In this document: piece after piece, positions 1 to 7,339 of the stretch
How the letters are laid out: each line of letters begins with the position of its first letter
How positions within the stretch are numbered: the stretch's first letter is position 1
Source: JBOHUX01 sp050734915
Lineage (GTDB): Bacteria > Chloroflexota > Dormibacteria > Dormibacterales > Dormibacteraceae
NCBI GenBank assembly: GCA_050734915.1
Contig: JBOHUX010000023.1
Span: 1 to 19,816, forward strand
DNA: 19,816 nt
Direction of reading: 5' to 3'
The notes under the pieces: model-generated
What the model saw: only the letters and a program-made list of their open reading frames with translations
Databases searched by the model: none
Told to the model about the DNA's origin: nothing
Position numbers and translations under genes: made by a program

Positions 1-30
1 CTCCGCTGGCTCGCTTCGGCACACACTAAT

Positions 31-78
31 TGTAGCCGAACTAGTCGACTTGTCAAGCGCTGTTAATGGCTACATAGA
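31..78 (+). promoter_or_regulatory. possible promoter/operator upstream of PAP2 gene
   Basis: Seen: a perfect 7-bp inverted repeat, TGTAGCC (31-37) and GGCTACA (68-74). It encloses a near-palindrome, ACTAGTCGACTTGT (40-53, one mismatched pair). A -35-like TTGTCA (50-55) and a weak -10-like CATAGA (73-78) lie 17 bases apart, so the palindrome would overlap the -35 box as an operator does. The stretch is visibly richer in A/T than the rest of the window. Inference only: no regulator family is recognised, and the -10 match is poor. Confidence 0.3.
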
Positions 79-133
79 TGAGCCACTCTGAACCTACTCT
101 AAGTTCAATCTGCCAAGGAACTTCGGCTTATGG

Positions 134-655
134 GTGCAGGGCGTCGATTGGAGATGGTTCTCACGGGCCTTCGACGCCACCAACTGGGGCGGAACCGGCT
201 GGCACCCGGTGGCGATCGCGCTGCTCTGCTTCGTGGCCTGCCTGGCGCTCAGCGGGCCGCGGGCGCTGATGATCGCGCCGGCGGCCCTGGCGAGCCTGTT
301 CACGGCCGTCCTCAAGGCCCAGATCGACCGCCCGCGGCCACCGGCGGACCTCCTCCACGTGCAGGGACACGTCGGGGGCTTCAGCTACCCGAGCGGGCAC
401 GCGACCTTCTACGCCTGGCTGAGCGTCACCGTCGTGCTCGTGCTGGGGCCACGCTTGGGCCGCTGGCGCACGCTCGCCTGGGCCGGAGCGGCGATCGTCG
501 TCACCGTCGGCTGCCTCGGCCGCGTCTGGGCCGGCGCCCACTGGCCCAGCGACGTCATCGGCGGCGCGTGCCTCGGCGCCACCTGGGCGATCGTGGTGCT
601 CGTCGCCTGGCAGCTCGCCGGCCGCCGGCGGAGCCGGGGCTCGGGCAGCTCCTAA
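134..655 (+). CDS. PAP2-family membrane phosphatase
   Basis: A 173-residue integral membrane phosphatase of the PAP2 superfamily, which removes phosphate from lipid phosphates such as phosphatidate or undecaprenyl pyrophosphate at the membrane surface. All three signature motifs are present: K61-x6-R68-P69, P86-S87-G88-H89 within a SYPSGHATF stretch, and R130-x5-H136-x3-D140. Hydrophobic segments lie at about 25-60, 92-106, 115-128 and 142-162. The GTG at 134 is the first usable start in frame (in-frame stop at 89-91); AAGGAA at 115-120 could be its ribosome site, 13 bases away, which is long. The N-terminus is short for the family. Its stop overlaps that of the convergent ferritin-VIT gene. 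Substrate cannot be told from sequence. Confidence 0.88.
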   Translation: MQGVDWRWFSRAFDATNWGGTGWHPVAIALLCFVACLALSGPRALMIAPAALASLFTAVLKAQIDRPRPPADLLHVQGHVGGFSYPSGHATFYAWLSVTVVLVLGPRLGRWRTLAWAGAAIVVTVGCLGRVWAGAHWPSDVIGGACLGATWAIVVLVAWQLAGRRRSRGSGSS

Positions 656-1836
656 CGGAGGTGGAAGAGGAGGCCGCCGCCGTAGGTGGCACCACCGACG
701 ATGACGCCGGCCAGCGTCATCTCGAAACCGGCCGCCCACCAGCTCCTGAGCGTGAACAGCGACTTCGCCGCTCCGACGGCGAAGTGCGCGGCGAGCGAGA
801 CCGCCCCCGCCACGATCACGCCGGTGTCGCCGCTCAGCCAGAAGAAGGGCAGCACCGGGATCATCGCGCCGAGCCCGGTGCTGACCCCGGCGGCGATCGC
901 CGACTGGGCGGCGTGGGAGGTGCCGGAGGGAGCCGCCCCCAGCTCCTCAGACCCCAGGGCGCGCAGGAAGGCGTCGGGATTCCTGGCCAGCTTCTGGGCC
1001 AGCTCGTCGGCGTCCTCCTCGGTGAGCCCCTTGAGCTGGTAGTAGAGGGACAGCTCCTCCTTCTCCTCCTCGGGATGGTCCTGGATCTCCTGCCACTCCC
1101 GGGCCAGGTTGGCGCCCGCCACCTCGGCTTCCGACCGGGAGGCGAGGAAGGCGCCGGTGGCCATCGACAGCGCCGACGCAAAGGCACCGGCCAGGCCCGC
1201 GGTGAGGACGAAGTGCGATCCCCCGGTGGCGCCGGAGACGCCGCTGACGATTCCGAACACCGCGGCGAGGCCGTCGTTGGCACCGTAGATGGCCCCCGAG
1301 ATCCAGCCCGAGCCGGTTCGGTGCCACCTCTCGCGGCCGATGATGCGGTCGAGCCGCGCCTGGGCGGGCGAGGATCGCCCGGCGGGATCCGCCCGCATGA
1401 GACCCAGCTGGGCGTGATGCTCCTGCTCGTCCTCGCGGATCTCGGAGAGCACCCGGTCGGTGGCGGCATCGCCGGTTGGGCGCCGGTAGCGGTCGTCGAT
1501 CTCCGCCTCCTCGGCCGCCTCCTGAGCCAGCATGACGCGCTCGATCGGCGCCGTCCGCACCTGGAGGCGCCGCCAGCGGCTGAGGCGGACGGTCTCGGGA
1601 GGGGGAGGCTCCACGCCCAGCTCCCGGAGGCGCTGCTCGATCAGGCCCCTGTGCTTGACCTCGGCCTCCCCCATACGGCGCAGCACGTCGGCCCGGCGGG
1701 GGTCCCGCTCGCGCGCGGCCAGCGCCTGGTAGACCGCGTTCGCCTCCAGCTCACCCCGCCAGGCCTGGAGTAGGCGCCTCCCCGCCTCCTCGCTGTGCGG
1801 CTCGGCCTCCACGCCGTCCATTCTCACCGGAGGCAC
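652..1836 (-). CDS. ferritin-like/VIT1 fusion membrane iron exporter (MbfA type)
   Basis: A 394-residue two-domain protein. Residues ~15-145 form a rubrerythrin/ferritin-like four-helix domain with di-iron ligand candidates E29, E59-x-x-H62 and E137-x-x-H140, plus an acidic helix around 105-115. Residues ~172-394 are a CCC1/VIT1-type iron/manganese transporter: the GAIYGANDGLAAVFG stretch near 181-195 is the family signature, an acidic cytosolic segment rich in Glu follows at ~243-275, and hydrophobic helices end the protein. Membrane-bound ferritins of this design (MbfA in rhizobia) export iron and protect against iron and peroxide stress. GTG at 1836 gives the longest form; ATG at 1821 (residue 6) is an equally good start, and neither has a well-spaced Shine-Dalgarno. 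Transcribed divergently from the small protein at 1988. Confidence 0.88.
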   Translation of the reverse strand: MPPVRMDGVEAEPHSEEAGRRLLQAWRGELEANAVYQALAARERDPRRADVLRRMGEAEVKHRGLIEQRLRELGVEPPPPETVRLSRWRRLQVRTAPIERVMLAQEAAEEAEIDDRYRRPTGDAATDRVLSEIREDEQEHHAQLGLMRADPAGRSSPAQARLDRIIGRERWHRTGSGWISGAIYGANDGLAAVFGIVSGVSGATGGSHFVLTAGLAGAFASALSMATGAFLASRSEAEVAGANLAREWQEIQDHPEEEKEELSLYYQLKGLTEEDADELAQKLARNPDAFLRALGSEELGAAPSGTSHAAQSAIAAGVSTGLGAMIPVLPFFWLSGDTGVIVAGAVSLAAHFAVGAAKSLFTLRSWWAAGFEMTLAGVIVGGATYGGGLLFHLR

Positions 1837-1931
1837 GAAGGAGCGCGTGCGGGCGGTCCCTCACGAGTGCCAGGCGGACGGGCGGCTTGACGCAGATACT
1901 CATATCCGCCGCACACGTTTCCTGTGTTCTT

Positions 1932-1940
1932 TGCTATCAT
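1932..1940 (+). promoter_or_regulatory. possible extended -10 promoter for the 54-residue membrane protein
   Basis: TGCTATCAT matches the extended -10 form TGnTATAAT with one mismatch, 48 bases before the start codon. No convincing -35 is seen at the proper distance. The two nearby TTGACG hexamers (1887-1892 and 1948-1953) are not at 16-18 bases from this box. An alternative sigma factor could use other elements here. Confidence 0.3.
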
Positions 1941-1973
1941 GCTTTCCTTGACGGGATTGTGGCTATCAGGCTC

Positions 1974-1983
1974 AAGGAGGTGA
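1974..1983 (+). promoter_or_regulatory. full-length Shine-Dalgarno
   Basis: AAGGAGGTGA is an uninterrupted match to the anti-Shine-Dalgarno of 16S rRNA, with the AGGAGG core 7 bases from the ATG at 1988. It is the strongest ribosome site in the window and fixes the start of the small gene, implying heavy translation. Confidence 0.85.
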
Positions 1984-1987
1984 AGGC

Positions 1988-2152
1988 ATGATTGCGGCGT
2001 TGATCGTTCTGGTGGTGCTGCTGGTGATATTCGGCCTGGGCGGAGTCGCCCTCCATTTCCTCTGGTATCTTCTGATCGCGGCCATCATCCTGTGGCTGAT
2101 CGGCTTCTTCCTGAGAGGCGCAGAGGGACGCGGTCGCTGGTACCGCTGGTAG
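1988..2152 (+). CDS. 54-residue hydrophobic membrane protein (lmo0937-like)
   Basis: A small protein, 54 residues: residues 2-42 are almost wholly hydrophobic and form two close transmembrane helices around a GLGG turn (17-20) and an aromatic HFLWY patch (23-27). It ends in a short basic, Trp/Arg-rich tail. It resembles the small lmo0937-type or 'hydrophobic protein' families often seen among stress-induced genes; that assignment rests on composition and pattern only. The perfect Shine-Dalgarno before it and the strong terminator 22 bases after it show a monocistronic, probably well-expressed gene. Function unknown. Confidence 0.82.
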   Translation: MIAALIVLVVLLVIFGLGGVALHFLWYLLIAAIILWLIGFFLRGAEGRGRWYRW

Positions 2153-2174
2153 CCGGCGACTCCGGCAGCCGTAC

Positions 2175-2207
2175 GAAGGGGCGGGACGCCACCGCCCCTT
2201 CTTTCTT
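2175..2207 (+). terminator. Rho-independent terminator
   Basis: A perfect 10-bp stem, GAAGGGGCGG (2175-2184) with CCGCCCCTTC (2192-2201), has a 7-base loop and is followed by TTTCTT (2202-2207). The T-rich side is on the plus strand, so it ends the small membrane-protein transcript. On the minus strand there is no T-run, so it is not a good terminator for the respiratory operon arriving from the other side. Confidence 0.85.
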
Positions 2208-2267
2208 GCCTTTCCTTCTTGCCCTCTGCCCTCTCGCCGGGCCGTGGCGGGTGCCGGCGTCAGGGCG

Positions 2268-2648
2268 TCAGGGACTGACCGTCACCTCGCCGGTCATGCC
2301 CTGGTGATACTCGCAGCGGTACCGATAGACGCCCGGTCGGTCGAATCGCATCTCGAAGATCTTGCCGGGCCCGAAGCCGGGACTGGACGTGAGCCCCGCC
2401 GTCTCGAAGGTGACCGTGTGGTAGTTGCCGCTGGCGTTGAGCCAGGCCACCGTCTGGCCCGCGGTGACGTGGACGTTGCCGGGCCGGAAGACACCGACTG
2501 TCTCCGGCGAGCCGATCAGGTGGACGGTGGCGGCCACGCCGTCGACCTGGCGGCTGGCGAGCGTGTCCTGGGAGCACGAGGTGGCGGCGAGCGCGGCGAC
2601 CGCCGCCAGCGCGGCGAGCATCGCGGACGCCGCCCGGGGAAGGCTCAT
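2268..2648 (-). CDS. plastocyanin-like cupredoxin, probable lipoprotein
   Basis: A 126-residue blue-copper-type electron carrier. Residues 1-25 form an export signal rich in Ala/Leu ending ATSC; Cys25 may be lipidated, although the lipobox is weak (Ala instead of Leu at -3). The mature domain (~36-126) is a short cupredoxin with a complete type 1 copper set: H77 (NYHTV), C112, H115 and M118 (C-x2-H-x2-M). The ATG shares four bases (ATGA) with the stop of the CydA-like gene upstream, indicating coupled translation. It is the last gene of the respiratory block. Since no c-type haem motif is encoded in the block, it is the best candidate for the soluble or membrane-tethered acceptor of electrons from the Rieske protein. 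That role is inferred. Confidence 0.88.
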   Translation of the reverse strand: MSLPRAASAMLAALAAVAALAATSCSQDTLASRQVDGVAATVHLIGSPETVGVFRPGNVHVTAGQTVAWLNASGNYHTVTFETAGLTSSPGFGPGKIFEMRFDRPGVYRYRCEYHQGMTGEVTVSP

Positions 2649-4030
2649 GGGAACGGGGCCCCGCCCCCGGCAGGCTGGACATTCGGCTGATTGAGGGTCT
2701 GCTGCTGGTGGAGCGAGATGTGCCCCGCGACAACGTCCGGGTAGCGGCTGTTCTCGCGAATGAATCCCATCAGCACGATCATGGCCATCGCCAGCACGGC
2801 CGAGGCCACCAGCAGCCCCTGCTCGCCCCTGCGTGAGCTGCCCCAGACGACCTTGGGCAGGCCCCTCAGGTACCAGAAGACGCCCGCGATGGCGAACACC
2901 GTGAAGGCGGTGAGGGCGGCGATCTTGTAGGGGATCATGGCGGCGAAGGGATCGATCACCCCGCCCTGCCAGAAGGGCTTCGCCAGCCCCTGCGCCTGCG
3001 CCTGGTCGTAGGTCAGCGTGAGCTGGTAGGGAAGGACCGCGAAGACGGTGGTGACGACCAGCAGGACGGTGAGGGCCTTGAGCGTCAGGGCACCGGGGGC
3101 ACCCGACGACCGGAGCCGGCGCGCGAAGTACCAGACCGCGACCAGGAACATCAGCCCCAGGATGAAGATCTGGGTCAGGAACTCGGGGCTGAGGGTGCCC
3201 TGCATCATCTTGTACCAGGCCCCGTAGGCGTGCAGCTGGATCTCCTTCGCGTACGAGTAGCCGACCACCGGCTGAAGCAGCGTCATCACGATCCCCCAGA
3301 GCAGGCCGAAGCTGCCCGCCCAGTCGTAGAAGGCCCTGTCCGCGGCCGTCCGGGCACGGAGGTACCGGATGGCGCTGAAGGCGCCGATCCCGAACCCGAT
3401 GTAGGCCAGGTTGGCGATCGTGCGGTGAATCTGCAGCGGGTACTCGGTCGGGTTGAGGAAGACCGCGATCGGGTTCCGGGGCGGGGTCGGGGTCAGCATG
3501 TAGCTCGCCACCACGTCGATCATCAGGACCTGCACGAAGGAGGCGATCGCCAGCAGGCCGCCGATCGACATGTGGAGCCACTTGTACTTCCGGAGGGAGT
3601 CCCAGCTGTAGTACCAGAGGTAGGTGAGGATGACCATCAGGAAGAAGGTCCACGCCTCGATGAAGAAGGGCCAGAAGGCGACCCGGTTGATGACGCTCCA
3701 GGCGTGGCCCCAGAGGACGGTCAGGGTGACCGTGATCAGGAAGATGGCGAGGGCCGCGCCGATCGAGAAGTAGTAGATGAGGAAGCGTGCCATGCCGTGG
3801 GCCAGGCGGTCGTAGCCCGGCCGCCGGCGCATGTAGCCGAGCCATTCGATGGCCGGACCGAGCTGCGTGGCGCCGCTGACCAGGCCGGAGACGAGGATGT
3901 GGGCCTCGAACATGCTCCCGATCGCGATCCGGTGGCCGAGCAGGCCGCCGAAGTCGGGCGACCGGGCGGGCAGGCGGATGTCGAGCAGGTGGGCGACGGC
4001 CGGCGCCAGCAACTGGTGGAGCTCAGGCAC
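2645..4030 (-). CDS. CydA-like membrane protein A (divergent cytochrome bd subunit I family)
   Basis: A 461-residue polytopic membrane protein of the cytochrome bd subunit I fold. Landmarks lining up with E. coli CydA by eye: H44 in FEAHILVSG (H19), E125 in FWPFFIEAW (E99), ASYMLTPT at 175-182 (the NSFMQTP-like segment), H202 in LQIHRTIAN (H186). Differences: the second acidic residue (E107) is replaced by M132/V133, the helix carrying the Met393 ligand reads IPYKIAALT with Ala at that place, the Q-loop is not recognisable, and the terminal GRQPW motif is replaced by NSRYPD. So a functional haem d oxygen-reducing site is doubtful. It starts with GTG at 4030, with GAGGA five bases upstream, 41 bases after cytochrome b. 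The protein ends in a soluble Gln/Pro/Gly tail. Confidence 0.85.
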   Translation of the reverse strand: MPELHQLLAPAVAHLLDIRLPARSPDFGGLLGHRIAIGSMFEAHILVSGLVSGATQLGPAIEWLGYMRRRPGYDRLAHGMARFLIYYFSIGAALAIFLITVTLTVLWGHAWSVINRVAFWPFFIEAWTFFLMVILTYLWYYSWDSLRKYKWLHMSIGGLLAIASFVQVLMIDVVASYMLTPTPPRNPIAVFLNPTEYPLQIHRTIANLAYIGFGIGAFSAIRYLRARTAADRAFYDWAGSFGLLWGIVMTLLQPVVGYSYAKEIQLHAYGAWYKMMQGTLSPEFLTQIFILGLMFLVAVWYFARRLRSSGAPGALTLKALTVLLVVTTVFAVLPYQLTLTYDQAQAQGLAKPFWQGGVIDPFAAMIPYKIAALTAFTVFAIAGVFWYLRGLPKVVWGSSRRGEQGLLVASAVLAMAMIVLMGFIRENSRYPDVVAGHISLHQQQTLNQPNVQPAGGGAPFP

Positions 4031-4071
4031 AGCGGTCCTCGGAGATCAAGGCAGGCACCGCGGGGCGGGCA

Positions 4072-5277
4072 TCACAGGTTGAAGAGGCGTCCGGAGCCGA
4101 GCGCGGTCAGCGCCAGCATGAAGAGCAGGATGATGGCGCCCGGAACCATGATCACCGGCCGTTCGAAGGGACTTCGCTCGGCGCCGCGGTCGAAGAACGG
4201 CAGCGCCAGCAGGAGGACCACGCCCGCCAGCGGCACCCAGAGCACCATCGAGATCAGCTGCTTGGGCACCAGCACGAGGAGCTGGTCGAGGGGCAGGTAG
4301 AACCACTCCGGCACCGGCGTGTAGGTGACCGTGGCCTGGTTGGCGGCCTCTTCGAGGGGGGCGCCGTAGCCGACCGCCATGCCCAGGACGAGGCCCATCA
4401 TGAGGACGGAGACGAGCCCGTCCTTGAAGGTCTGGTGCGGATAGAAGTCGTCGGTCTGGAGCGGGGCCGCCCAGAGATCGTCGGTGGGCACGCCCGGGTA
4501 GGGCGGCTCGAACTCCCGCTCGGGCGGCGGCGCCTGGTCCTGGTCCTCATCCGCGCCCGGGCCGACGCCGCTCCGGTAGTTGCCGCGGTAGTTGACATAG
4601 GACCCGAACTCGCCGTGCTTGCGGAGCAGGTAGAGATGGGCGCCGATGGTGGAGAACAGGATCGTCGGCAGCAGCCAGATGTGGATCCCGTAGGTCCGGA
4701 GCAGGGTCAGCGGGCCGACGAGGTCCCCGCCCCGCCACAGGCTGCGGATGAAGCCGCCGATGACGGGCGTGTAGGAGGGGATGTTGGTGGTCACCACGGC
4801 CGTCCAGTAGGCAGCCTGGTCCCAGGGCAGGAAGGCGCCCGTGATGGCCATCCCGAGCACCACCAGCAGCAGGACCACACCGGTCACCCAGTTCAGCTCG
4901 CGTGGCCGCTTGTAGGAGCCGGACACGAAGGTGCGGACCATGTGCAGGCCGATCACGAGCAGGAGGATGTAGGCGCCCCACAGGTGCATGCCGCGCACGA
5001 TCGAGGCGAAGACGTCGTGCTCCTTGATGAAGTGAAGGGACCGCCAGGCCTCGACGGTCGAGGGCACGTAGATCATGGTCAGGAAGATGCCCGTCACCAG
5101 CTGGTTCAGGATCAGGACCAGCGTCACGCTGCCGAGCGTGTAGAACCAGGCGCCCCGGTGGGGGACGGCCTCGTAGAGGCCCTTGCGAAGCAGATCGACG
5201 ATGCCGGTGCGCTCGTCCAGCCAGCCGATCCCCGAGCGCACGAGCCTTTTCGCGAAGGACCGATTGGCGCTGATCAT
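4072..5277 (-). CDS. cytochrome b, b6-type fused to subunit-IV-like half
   Basis: A 401-residue quinol-oxidising cytochrome b. The N-terminal half carries four haem histidines: H98-x13-H112 and H199-x14-H214. The 14-residue spacing in the second pair is the b6/b6f pattern rather than the 13 of mitochondrial-type bc1. A quinol-site segment SYTPVIGGF lies at 168-176. An unusual acidic, proline-rich linker (~240-265) joins it to a three-helix subunit-IV-like half with the Qo motif written P-E-W-F (323-326) instead of PEWY. The start ATG at 5277 shares one base with the Rieske stop (TGATG), so the two are translationally coupled. With the Rieske protein it forms the core of a bc/b6f-like complex. 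Confidence 0.93.
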   Translation of the reverse strand: MISANRSFAKRLVRSGIGWLDERTGIVDLLRKGLYEAVPHRGAWFYTLGSVTLVLILNQLVTGIFLTMIYVPSTVEAWRSLHFIKEHDVFASIVRGMHLWGAYILLLVIGLHMVRTFVSGSYKRPRELNWVTGVVLLLVVLGMAITGAFLPWDQAAYWTAVVTTNIPSYTPVIGGFIRSLWRGGDLVGPLTLLRTYGIHIWLLPTILFSTIGAHLYLLRKHGEFGSYVNYRGNYRSGVGPGADEDQDQAPPPEREFEPPYPGVPTDDLWAAPLQTDDFYPHQTFKDGLVSVLMMGLVLGMAVGYGAPLEEAANQATVTYTPVPEWFYLPLDQLLVLVPKQLISMVLWVPLAGVVLLLALPFFDRGAERSPFERPVIMVPGAIILLFMLALTALGSGRLFNL

Positions 5278-5807
5278 CAGATGCTCTCGTTGAGCTGGTT
5301 GGTGACGTAGAGGACGCCGCCCTCGACCTTGTGCACCCACTGGGGAAGCGGCTTCGGGGGCGGCCCGCCCACGTTGGCGCCCTCGAGGGAGTAGAGCCCG
5401 CCGTGGCACGGACAGAGGAAGAGCCCGATCGGCGCCTCCCAACGGACCGGGCACTGCATGTGGGTGCAGATGTTGGAGAAGGCCTTGAGGCTGCCGTCTC
5501 GGTACCTGACGGCGAAGATGGCGAACTCCTCGTCCGGCACCTTCCAGGACGCCTGGGAGGGGAACCGGACTCTCATGAGGACGGGCTTGCCGGGCGCCAG
5601 GTCCCCGATCCGCCCCACCCGCCGCCACACGATGGGCCGGCTGCGAAAGAGCGGGCTCAGCGCCCAGCCCACGATCGGCACCCCGAGCATCACGGTCGCG
5701 GCGATGCCCACCGCCTGGGTGCCCAGCACCGCGAACTGGCGCCGGGTGACCCGGGGCGCGGAACCGCTGAGCGGGCCGCCGCCCGTACCCGGGGGCCGGT
5801 CAGCCAT
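5277..5807 (-). CDS. Rieske [2Fe-2S] subunit of the bc/b6-type complex
   Basis: A 176-residue Rieske protein that takes an electron from quinol at the outer quinol site of cytochrome b. A Tat-like signal/anchor (TRRQFAVLG, 21-29, then a hydrophobic helix to ~50) precedes the soluble head. Cluster ligands are clear: C114-T-H116-x2-C119 and C132-P-C134-H135-G-G, giving two Cys and two His ligands plus the disulfide pair. It overlaps the preceding small membrane gene by 8 bases and the cytochrome b start by one base. The length is ordinary for bacterial Rieske proteins, and a Gly/Pro loop (145-155) follows the cluster as usual. Confidence 0.95.
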   Translation of the reverse strand: MADRPPGTGGGPLSGSAPRVTRRQFAVLGTQAVGIAATVMLGVPIVGWALSPLFRSRPIVWRRVGRIGDLAPGKPVLMRVRFPSQASWKVPDEEFAIFAVRYRDGSLKAFSNICTHMQCPVRWEAPIGLFLCPCHGGLYSLEGANVGGPPPKPLPQWVHKVEGGVLYVTNQLNESI

Positions 5808-6027
5808 GGAACTGGAAGGCCCCGTAGGTGACGCCGAAGGTCCCGATCACGATGAACGCGAGCACGGCCAGCACGGCGCCGCCGATCAGATAGAGGGTGA
5901 GCCGGTCCTCTTTGGTCCGATACCAGCTGACCAGCTGCGCGATGGCGATCCCGATCAGGATGGCCGCCGCCACGATGAGGGCGACGCCGATCAGGATCAG
6001 GTAGAAGAAGGTCTGGATCGACCCCAT
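5800..6027 (-). CDS. 75-residue two-helix membrane protein of the respiratory complex
   Basis: Two hydrophobic helices (about 7-35 and 45-68) flank a short charged loop WYRTKEDR (36-43). I recognise no family. It sits between CydA-like B and Rieske with overlapping or near-overlapping ends, and it looks like one of the small accessory subunits that stabilise respiratory complexes. The ATG at 6027 is chosen. A GTG at 6069 is in frame and shares GTGA with the stop of CydA-like B; it would add 14 residues and fits the coupling style of the operon, so the start is uncertain. Neither has a strong Shine-Dalgarno. Confidence 0.75.
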   Translation of the reverse strand: MGSIQTFFYLILIGVALIVAAAILIGIAIAQLVSWYRTKEDRLTLYLIGGAVLAVLAFIVIGTFGVTYGAFQFHG

Positions 6028-6065
6028 CGAGCTCAGGACCGGCGCGACGCCGAAGGTCGGGGACC

Positions 6066-7337
6066 TCACGGGTAGTACTGCCCGTTGGGAGCTTGGAAGA
6101 TCCCCTGGCTGGCCGGCTGCTTGAGGTGTCCGTAGACGGTGTAGTCCCCGCGGGCGGTGGTCCGGATCACCCCCATGAGGAGGAAGAGCATCACCGCGAC
6201 CACCCCGGCCGAGCCGACCAGCCAGCGGCCGCCCCGGTTCAGCTCTGGGCGGGGGGCCCGGTGCCAGGGCCGCCAGAGGGCGAGGTGGACCAGTGTCAGC
6301 AGCAGGGCCGCCGCCAGGAAGACGTAGCGGACCCAGAAGAGCCGGCTCGGGTAGACCGACTCGGGCACCACGGTCAGGGCGGAGAGGATTCCCACCGTCA
6401 CCGTCAGGCCCCCCCCAAGAAGGCTGCGCTGATGGCGCGACTGCCAGAAGAACACGTTGGTGCCCAGCAGCACGAAGCCGAGCAGGAACTCCTGGAGCAG
6501 CCACATCCACGCCATCGGACCGGTGAACGAGAACTCGAACGCCCCCGGCGAAGCGGCCTTGATGCTCTCCGCGAAGAGGAATCCCAGGATCACCTGGGGG
6601 ATGAGGAGCAGGAGGCCGACGACGATGCTGGCCCGGGACCCCCAGCGGTGGTAGGCGCGGTCCGCCGGGTCGGTCCGGAGGGCGCCGTAGGCGATCATCA
6701 CGGCCGCGATGAAGAACGAGGCCCAGACCATGTTGCCGACGAACCGGTGGAGCAGCTCCGGCCAGTAGGAGGGGTTGAAGAAGGCACCGCGGCCGAACCC
6801 CTGCCCGGGGGTCAGCATGTAGCTGTCGAGGCCGACGATGAAGAAGAGGAAGGTCTGCTCGCTGGCGCCGCCCAGGTAGCCGAGCGCGACGTGCGCCCAC
6901 TTGGCCCGGACCGAGATCTCGTTCCACCGGTAGGTGTAGACGAGAAGCGCGGGGATGGTCACGAACCAGGTCGCGAAGGCGATCAGGACCGGCCAGAAGA
7001 AGAGCGTCAGGAGCGAGATGAAGAAGTGCGGATAGAGGCCGGTGAGGGCGAAGACGGCGAAGGCGCCCAGCGTCGCCCCGAGCCCGAAGAGCTTGATGTT
7101 GGCGTGGGCCACCGAGTAGGCGTAGCGCTCGAACCGGGCGTCGTGGCGGAGCTTGCCGACCAGCTCATAGGTGGGGGTGAGGACGACGACTCCCATCGAG
7201 AAGGACGCGATCACGATGTGCGAGAGGAACAGGATGCCGATCAGCCAGGTGTCCCCGATCACGGGGATCTTCACGTTGGGGAGTTGGAGGGAATAGGAGC
7301 TTCCCAGCAGCAGGCTGAGGGCCGGCTGGGGCGCCAA
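6066..7337 (-). CDS. CydA-like membrane protein B (divergent cytochrome bd subunit I family)
   Basis: A 423-residue polytopic membrane protein, a distant paralogue of the CydA-like protein encoded at 2645-4030. Shared landmarks: H40 in FLSHIVIAS (like E. coli H19), LDSYMLTPG at 170-178, H197 in ELLHRFVGN (like H186), and an Arg/Gly-rich C-terminal segment TTARGDYTVYG where true bd oxidases have GRQPW. The position of the acidic residue E99 falls in PVLIAFATW, with no Glu, so this copy is further from an oxidase than the other. The start is unclear: TTG at 7337 has GGAGG ten bases upstream; an in-frame CTG at 7343 has GGAGG four bases upstream and shares CTGA with the permease stop. The next ATG would remove the first ligand helix. 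Confidence 0.83.
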   Translation of the reverse strand: MAPQPALSLLLGSSYSLQLPNVKIPVIGDTWLIGILFLSHIVIASFSMGVVVLTPTYELVGKLRHDARFERYAYSVAHANIKLFGLGATLGAFAVFALTGLYPHFFISLLTLFFWPVLIAFATWFVTIPALLVYTYRWNEISVRAKWAHVALGYLGGASEQTFLFFIVGLDSYMLTPGQGFGRGAFFNPSYWPELLHRFVGNMVWASFFIAAVMIAYGALRTDPADRAYHRWGSRASIVVGLLLLIPQVILGFLFAESIKAASPGAFEFSFTGPMAWMWLLQEFLLGFVLLGTNVFFWQSRHQRSLLGGGLTVTVGILSALTVVPESVYPSRLFWVRYVFLAAALLLTLVHLALWRPWHRAPRPELNRGGRWLVGSAGVVAVMLFLLMGVIRTTARGDYTVYGHLKQPASQGIFQAPNGQYYP

Positions 7338-7339
7338 CG

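Noticed and set aside
130..1773. Long plus-strand open frame of 547 codons
   Set aside because: Arg/Gly/Pro-rich chance frame; PAP2 motifs lie in the frame at 134 and ferritin/VIT motifs on the opposite strand.
3230..5310. Long plus-strand frames over the cytochrome b and CydA-like genes
   Set aside because: Composition dominated by charged Asp/Glu/Gln/Arg, mirror images of membrane helices; no motifs.
2645..7337. Calling the two CydA-like genes a functional bd oxidase (cydAB)
   Set aside because: Both are subunit-I-like, no CydB is present, and key haem d-site and GRQPW residues are missing.
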